Source: Reticulitermes speratus
Taxonomy: Eukaryota; Arthropoda; Insecta; Blattodea; Rhinotermitidae
Direction of reading: 5' to 3'
DNA: 64,000 nucleotides
Assembly (NCBI GenBank): GCA_021186555.1
Contig: JAJKFL010000006.1
Coordinates: forward strand, 29,199,478 to 29,263,477
In this document: piece after piece, positions 51,772 through 60,700 of the stretch
How the letters are laid out: every line of letters begins with the position of its first letter
Position numbering within the stretch: position 1 is the stretch's first letter
Program-made: the position numbers and the translations under genes
Notes under the pieces: model-generated
Database searches by the model: none
Told to the model about the DNA's origin: nothing
Seen by the model: the letters and a program-made list of their open reading frames with translations, nothing else

Positions 51772-54700
51772 TTGAACAAATACTACAACGAAAATTATTG
51801 TAACTGCAAAATAAGGGAATATCTAGACTTGATGGAGAAAAGTGTGTTCTTTTTAATTTCTCCAGGGGGGAGGGGGAGTAGGCGGTTGTATCTGTGACCC
51901 TTCCGGTGAAGATATTGCTGTTGCAAATTTCCACTGTTGGCTGATACACATATTTTGCCCACATTACTGCATTAGTGTGATGTGAGGACAGAGCAAGAGG
52001 CTTTGGGATATTGTATCAGGCTCAGAACACCTTAAATCTCGAGAAAGCATAGGAGATACACTGATGTCTCAAGTTGCTGTCTCATTCTGTAAGGTTTTGG
52101 AGTTGTTGCCAATTCTTTTGGAATATTTATTTTTGTGGCATGGTGCCCACAACTTTCATTAAATGGATATTAGCATCACAGATACATACACCATACAAAT
52201 AAGCAGTGTTCTTCCTTCCCTCTGCCTCTCAACAGGTTTCAACATCAAAATTACTTAATAATTTTATAAGGGTTGCCACATAAATTTAATGCTGGTTCAA
52301 GTTGGTCTGTTAAAGTCACTATTTTGAATAAGTACATTTCTAAACAAATAATAAAACCAACGAATGCACTATATTGACCACTTTTATTATGGCCTATTTC
52401 CCTCACCCTACACGTGTTTCGGAACTTTAAAGTTCCATCCTCAGGGGTTTGTCGTGTGCTACCAATTATTCACATATTAAAACAAATACACAATATGTAC
52501 AATTGTCTGTTAAAGTCTTAAAACCATAGGTAAATGAATATTCAGAACCCTTTTAAAATTGTACGATATGTACGGTAGTCTGTTAGAATCTTAAAATCTC
52601 ACGTAAATGTATATTTAAAACCTATTTTAAAAAGTTGTGAACTGTCCGTAATATTCACTGTTTGTTTACGGAACACTGTAGGGTGAGGGGAAATAGGCCA
52701 TAATAAAAGTGGTCAATATAGTGCATTCGTTGGTTTTATTATTTGATTAAAAAATGCACGGTGGTAATACTGTGAAAAAAAAAAAAAAAAAAAGTACATT
52801 TCTGTTTTAAATCTGTCAAACATGAAACAACTCAAGAAGTGCTCAAACAAAATGCATAGATTTTGACAGTGTATATACTGTAGGCACATCATTTCACTTT
52901 GATGCACATCTTTATTTTAGAAATTTGAAAAATAATTCTAATTTCAACATAAAGAAGTTGTAAATATGTGTTGACCACAGATTTTGCCAACTGTGGATCC
53001 TTGATCTCTACATTAAGTACATTTTTCTACGTATGTAATAAATGTCAAGAATTAAAGTGTTTGTACAGACAGATAGCAAGGTAAGACACGTGTATGAGAA
53101 CTACAAGAGGTAATTAAAGTATCCCTTTTACCTGAAGATAGTAAGGCACAAGAGTCTTCAGGTGAGAGGTGAGGGTTTCCAGATTATGGTGGTTGGTTAG
53201 CTCAATTACTGTCACATTGGTGTTTCTACCTGGCCACTGGCAGTTCTCCATTGCCAGCTGTAGACACATCTCCACAAAATGCTGTATGTTCTGTGAAGAG
53301 AAATAATTATGCAAAATATAACTGAAAGTGTTAAAAAGATGAGAATGTCATACAAATAGTTTGAGAGAAGGACAACAAACACACATTCACATATTGTACA
53401 CAAAGAACAAATGAAAAAGTAAGACATTGTCCCTACAGTTACATGTCACATCACATGCAGGAGTGGATGTAAAAGTTCATTCATTCTTAACTTTGGCAGA
53501 ACATGGAAGGAAAAGAAAAAGATCCCTCCCCACGTTGGGAAATGAACCATAGTTGAAATTATACTTACTGTATGAAAACAAATAATGCATTTAGTTTGGT
53601 TCAAGTGTAAATTTATTCAAGTTAGAGTAATTGATTTATCCTTCAGTTATATACTGTATTAATGTTTTTTTTCAGTTATACAGTTAAAAAGCATTAAATT
53701 CTAGGAAGATCATGAGAATGATAAATGGAAATACTATAGAAGGAAGCAGTTATGGCACAGTGTAAGGTTATAATAACAGCATTTGCTGAATGGAGAAAAG
53801 AAAAATAAACAAAATTTTCAACACAGCTATGAGTTCTGAAAAAAAGCACTAAAATTTCTGACATAAGCCTAGACTTTATTATGTTTGTGACAAGGACCAA
53901 TAATACAAGTTATTTTATCAGCACAAAACAGTCATAAGTTCCAAGATTTGAGATTTTCATGGTGCTGGCTATGAGGGTGACTGTCTTTTGGAATGTAATG
54001 CCATGTACTCTGGTAGAAATGTACCAAAATTTCAGAAGAACCTGCTGCCTACATCGGGATGGTGGATCTTCAATCATAATTCCTTCACTTACTTTCTGTT
54101 TAGAGTTTGGTGTTTTAGCACAGGAAATTATTTAACCCTTCGTCCATTCCATATAAACTACTAATCCACTGTGTTACAAACCCAGATATTACAATTTTAC
54201 AAGAGTTTTTAGGGTGTTAGAATGAGCAGGGCCTTTTTCATTTTATTATATTCTAATACATTTAGAACAGCATATTATTAATGTTGATAAATATCTCTGA
54301 GGTACTTTAACTATAAATTTCAGTGTGGATTCTAGGAATTTCGTTCATTTAAACTGCTCTCAGCCTATCTATCTCACCTGAACTTCTGGGTTGATGTGCG
54401 GTAAAAACTTTACAGTTTGCAATTTGAAGTTCAGCTGGGAGACAGACGACAGCCCCAGAGGTGTTGTTTTCATGTTATGCACTTCAAAGCTACCACAGTG
54501 CACCACACCCAGGGAACGGTGAAACACTGCTTCAAGCTCTGTGAGCAAAACATTATATATGCACATAATTTGATTGTAAAATTCAGCAGTTGACACAGTG
54601 CCCCAAAAATATCAGAATAGCCTTCAAAATAACTTAACAATACACACTGATATACAGTAAAATCTAACATTGGTCTACTGATGCATTATCAGCCTAGCAG

Positions 54701-57700
54701 CACCATTGCTACAATTGAAGTAGACTCTTCTATGTCTAGCTAACTCCATGCAGAAAGTTCTTCTCAAAAAGCTAACAGGTCCTCAGCTAGTCAAGGAATT
54801 CCCCACATTTTATGGAACCTGCAAGTTCACTATCTTCACTATCGCAATCAGAAGAGCCTGCCACCTGTAACTATCCTGAGCGATATCAATCCAGTCCATG
54901 CCCCCATCCCACTTCTTGAAGATCCATTTTAATATTAGCCTCCCATTTATGCCTAGGTCTTTCAAGTGGTCTCTTTCCCTCAGGTTTCACAACCACAACC
55001 CCTATGCACCTCTCCTCTCCCCCATATATGCTACATGCCCCCCCTCCACCCCTCTCTCGTTCTTCTCTATTTGATCACTCAAATAATATTTGGTGAGGAG
55101 TACAGATCATAAAGGTCTTCATTATGTAGTCTTCTCCACTCCCTTTTTATCTTCTCCCTCTTAGGCCCGAAAAACTGCCTCAGGATCCTGTTCTCAAACC
55201 CCCTCAGCTCATGTTTGACTCTTCTTTGTCTTGAATTAAAAATGCTTATGTAATATTACATATCAACAATTTCACCCCATGCTTGACAAGAATGAAGGAA
55301 TTCCCTTCTAAGATCAAAGCACCATATTCATTCTGGTGACAGGACAAAGATGCTGGTTACGGGGAGCACCTCATATGAACAGGTGAATGGTGGTTCCCAC
55401 ATAGACAAGAATTAACAATGTCAGAGGTAAGGAATAGGAGAGACAGAGTGACTGACTTACTAACTAACTAACTAACTAACTCCACTTAGCAGAGTCCTTC
55501 TTGAAAAGCTATAGTTCCTCCACTACTCAAGGAATTATCCACATTTTATGGAAACTGAATTTTCAATTTTGTACTCAAAGAAGTCTGCCACTTCACCTTT
55601 TCCTGAACCAGATGAATCCCATCCTATTTCTTTATGATCAATTTAATGTTATTCTCTCGTCTATGCCTAAGTCTTCCAAGTGGTTTCTTACCTTCAAGTT
55701 TCCCCACCACAATCCTTGTACCCATTTCTCTTCTTCCCCATACCTGTCACATGCCCTGCTGAATTCACTGTCTTTGATCTTGTCATGCTAATGATATTTG
55801 GTGTGGAGTACAACTCCTGAAACTCCTCATTACGCCATTATTTCAATCCTGCTGTTATGGGTGTGAAACTCAGTCTGTCACATTAAGGAAATAATGTGAC
55901 AGATCAAGTTTTACACCCATATAAAACAACAAAACTCTGGGCTGAACTTGAAACTTATCACTATACAAAACCACTGTTTCTGTTTGACTGCCCAGCAAGT
56001 CACAAACACATGTAATCAACAAACCCTGAGTTTTATCCTGATGCTCCAGTGGGTTGATTATTATCTTCTCTATGGCCACAGGCAAGTGCAGTGTCTGGTT
56101 GCATTCTGCAGACTGTAGCATTACCAGCTGCAAGAGTGTCTCTCCAAAAGCAACCCAGTTGTCTGACCACTGCACTTTGGCTATACAGCCTATAATTAAA
56201 GCAATACACATCTGATTACTTTGTTCAAAAGAAATGTTAGTTTTAAGTTTTATACAACTGCAAATCAGAGTTCTGAACTACGTACTGTAACATACTTCAA
56301 CAAATTAAATAAAACAGCTTAACACGTAAAGGTACAGATTAACTTAAAAATAAAAGAACATGATACTGATAGTTGTTATACAGCAACCATATTTTACGAG
56401 CAACTATTTAGTGACACTTAAAACCATCATATAATTTTGCACTGACATTGGTTTGACACTTCTCTCCAGGAATGCAATTTTACATTTACTGGCATAATTT
56501 TCATTCTTCCACAATTTCTGCAACCAACATTTTATAGGCAGGAAATATGTTCCATTCATGTATGTGTTGAAGAAATGCAGAAGCAACAATAATGTATTTA
56601 ATGATTAGGTCTATAAATTTAAATTCCTCCACAAATATAATTACAACAAATAAAAGACATGCTTTCTCTGACAAAGTGGGGTTTGACAATGAAGACATAA
56701 AGTGTACATGAACAGTATAAATTATCTCATTAAAATTTGGCTCTTGTCATTGACTTTTTAAACCTTCCAGAATTAAATCCACAGCAAACAGCTCTATAAA
56801 AGTGAGAAGCAATCAAGCTGTACACATCAGCATGTGTTAATTTTGTTACTGAAAATTCTTTAGTTGTGCATTTTAAAGTGGAATTTTGTAGGAATGCACA
56901 GCAGAGAGTTAACCAGAAAACAAACATTATTAAAATACCGTTGAGTTGTTGCAATAACAGAGCATCACACAGAAGTTTATGTAATTAACTTAATAATACT
57001 AAATTTTTGTAACATATTGTTACTGCTTTGCCTCCAATGATAGATGTTTCAGAGTAAACCAAGCAGTTATAGCAATTGCACAGAAAGAGCAGTTTTGAAG
57101 TTATGTGGAGCTTAGCCATAAACACATGATAATCAATTAATCCTTTGTATGAATTACTTCTCACTGCAGACAAAACATATTTTTAAAACACATAGCAGCA
57201 TTCTGCTGATGTGGGAAGAGACTTCATTTCTTAAATGAAATGCTACATAAAATTTGAGTGAAATATGGTGACAAATTACCTAGGCCAAAAATACAATGTC
57301 AAAATGAGAGTTAAGTATATTTTTGTTGAATAATGTTTGTTGAATAATCTTGAAGAAAGTGTACTGGAAGATATTTTGTTTTCACATGACACATGCTTCT
57401 CACCCTGTTTCATAAGCTTGGCCTCAAGGATTCCTCTGAAGAGGCCTCTGTATTGGTAACCCCTCTGCTCAAGTTCTCCATACACCTCCTCTCCAGCCAA
57501 ACTGAGGTTCTCACTTCCATCTGGTGTTGGGAAATTTCTGATATACTCTTCTCTGATGTTCTTTGGTACTCTAACTCTTCCTGAAGCAAAGAGTGTGCGA
57601 TCCTTGCAGATCTCAAATTCGCCACTTGCCCGTTGAACCATTACATAGAGGTGAAGAGTACCTGGATCAAAACAGGCAATTGCCGTAGATGATCTTCAGA

Positions 57701-60700
57701 AACACTGATATTCTTCATGGCAAATGTAATTCAGCTTTGGCTGTTATTGTATCCAAGTTCAGTCACTTTTCAACATAAGCATGCTAATCTTAATAAATGA
57801 GATTCAATATACATGGAGTAGCCATTTACTGTCTCAGTCATTGAATGAAAGTCACATAATTTACATTAAACCTTAATAGAGCCTAATAGCTGTCACAATA
57901 TGTCACCAGTCTAATATTTATAAAGGTTTTCTGATAGGAGGTCAGCTGTTAATATCCACTAAGGTGTAAATCAGGTGCAGAATTTATATCAATAGCAATG
58001 AAGCTTTCTATACAAGAAATCAAAAAATCTCTACACAATAACAGGATTTTATTCTGCTTGAAATTCTTGTTATTATGTACAGAAAGGGAAACAGTTTTCC
58101 TACAGCCAAATTTATTCAAAATTCATGATGAAATTGAAAAGCTGGGCACAACTTAAGATTTTGGACCCCATACATGATTATAGCTTGTGCTTCCTTATCT
58201 CACTCAACTGATGTCAGCTCTAAACTGGAATAGCTCACACATTCATTACCAATAATTTAAACTGCAAAAACCTTTTTATAAAAGTTAAAGTAAATGATAA
58301 TACAAGTGTTTAATTTACATTGTTAGGTACAAAATGCAATTAAGAGATGACATAAAACATAGAAACATTGATATTAAATAATGTACAAATATGAAATAGA
58401 AATACAGGACAATTAGCAAAATTAAAAACATTCACCGTTTAATTTGGGCTGAATGAAGGTAGAAAGGGACCCCCTCTCACCACACCAAGACTCAGTGATC
58501 AGATGCAGCCAAGCTTTCCAAACCACAGCATCTGTGCTCCCGACATGAGCAGTATGATATAATGACTTTTACTAAAAATGCATGCTGTTCTCTTGTGTAT
58601 GTCATCTTATTAAACACTGTTTTGTGATGTTGCCACTTGCACAGTCACTCATCTATGCACTGCTCTGATCAGTGACATCATACACAATATCTGTCATATT
58701 TTAGCAATATAAATACAACTGGAACTAAAAGAATCATTTGAAATATTCTAAAAATAAATATGGTACTAATCAATTGAACCATCTATAAGACAAGTGTTTC
58801 TTCAGATTTGAAGAATTCCAGTTTCTATTACATTTGTATTGTACTCTCATATACATACCTTGCTCAGGAATTTCCAGAGGTTTGAGAATTCTGACATTTT
58901 CAAATACGACAGGCAAGTTTTTGTATGATCTGCCTTGCAAAACAGCTAAGGTATTCCACACAATTTTCTAAACAGAAACAAACGTACCAAGTGACTATAT
59001 ATCCATAAAAATGGCAAAACAAAAAAATTGAGACAGTCACCCACATACCACTACATGTAACTACAAAGAAAGTTATGACAAAATAATCATTTTATTTTTC
59101 TGAACAGCCCCTACACACACTACTTTCCCATGCATCTTGTCTAGTGGTCTACAAGGTTCCTGATTCCAACCATTTTCAGATGAGTTTTAAGCCATTCCTG
59201 AAATTCTTCTTTCCCTTCATTATCACCAGAGCATTTCCAACACCACAATGTCCCTTTAATGGCCCAAAAGGGTGGTAAGTCAAGTGAATACAGTGGATGT
59301 TGGGAGACTCCACACTTCATGTCATCAATGGTTTTCACAATGTGAGCAGCTACGTGGGAGTCAAAACTGTTTTGGGTCAGAAGCTCAATTTTGCAAGCAA
59401 TCTGCTCTGGAATAACATATGTAGAATTGTTGGCTTCAGTCAGTCAGTCAGTTATATGGTACGTTGCAGTACAGACCATTAATAACTCTTGAACTATTCT
59501 CTACACAATAAACTATTTATAGTACTATACTCATGAAATCTCAGAAAATTATCATCCCATTTTCTGCTGAATATTCAGACAAGAAATCTTTAGCATTAGA
59601 GGACGTGTGCATCCATTGCATTGTTTACATACTAGTCAACATGATAAGGTGTCTGATAATGTCCAATTGTATTCTACTGCCAGCTGTTTCAGCTGTTTCC
59701 TTTATTTTGTGGCATCTGAGCTGATCACAAATTATGTTACAGGCAAAACAAAATCTGATGTTAATTTCATATGCAACTTCATCAATACCAATTGTTTGGT
59801 TGTTCTGGACACGTTAATTAATTCACTTCTTAACCTCAGCCCATATTAGAGTTGTTGCCCAGAATGTGCACCGTATACAACATGTGTCCATCTTTCCTTA
59901 CTCCACAAATATCACCACCCTGAACTGCCTTTCTTCAATAAATTCCACAAATTTTCACATCCTCTGACTATAAAAACTGGACTACAGATCATTGATTTTC
60001 TTTTATACACTCATCAATGAAACAGACAAGTGCCACGGTACTATTCCTCCACGAAAACCAACACAATGAAAATAAAAAAAAAAGGTTTACATTTTTTAAA
60101 TCTGCTATCCTGCAAGGTTGCTACTACCATTGTTTAAGTAATTAAAAGTGTTCTTAACATTTGCTTTTACTTTCCATTGCTGTGTGGACTTATTTTAGAG
60201 CAGAAAGACGCACAATTTTTTTTTAAGGAAGGAACTGGAATTTTTACAAGGATAAAACCAGAGAGACAGCCTCATGGATGGGCACAATATTCTGCGAAAT
60301 GTGACAATACATATGGAAATTTGGTAACGAAATGACAACGAATCATGTACAGAAGAACCCGGATAAGAAGTCCCCACATAAGAAGTTTTCCCCTGTAAGA
60401 AGTCTGATTTTTAAAGTCCCGAAATCCTATTGCTTTTAATAAGCTTCCCTCTTAATAAGTCTTCCCGCTTAAGGAGTCCCTAATCCTCTGGTCCCTTGAA
60501 AGACTTCTTAACAGGGTTCTACTGTATTACAATTTCTTCTTCCATACTCCTGCAAGCAAACATACAGTTTGTGGCAATATTAAATATCAAATACAAATAT
60601 CAACACATTTGTACAGTTCAGTGATTATGGTCACACATACAGTACAATAGACAGAGGCACAATGACATTAAATATTAAGCAGTATTGAAAATTGATAGGT

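Noticed and set aside
55870-55961. Extension of the DH exon into [20 protein letters not shown].
   Set aside because: This part coincides with a LINE relic. The donor GTGATAAGT at 55961 gives the correct phase and homology with the next exon.
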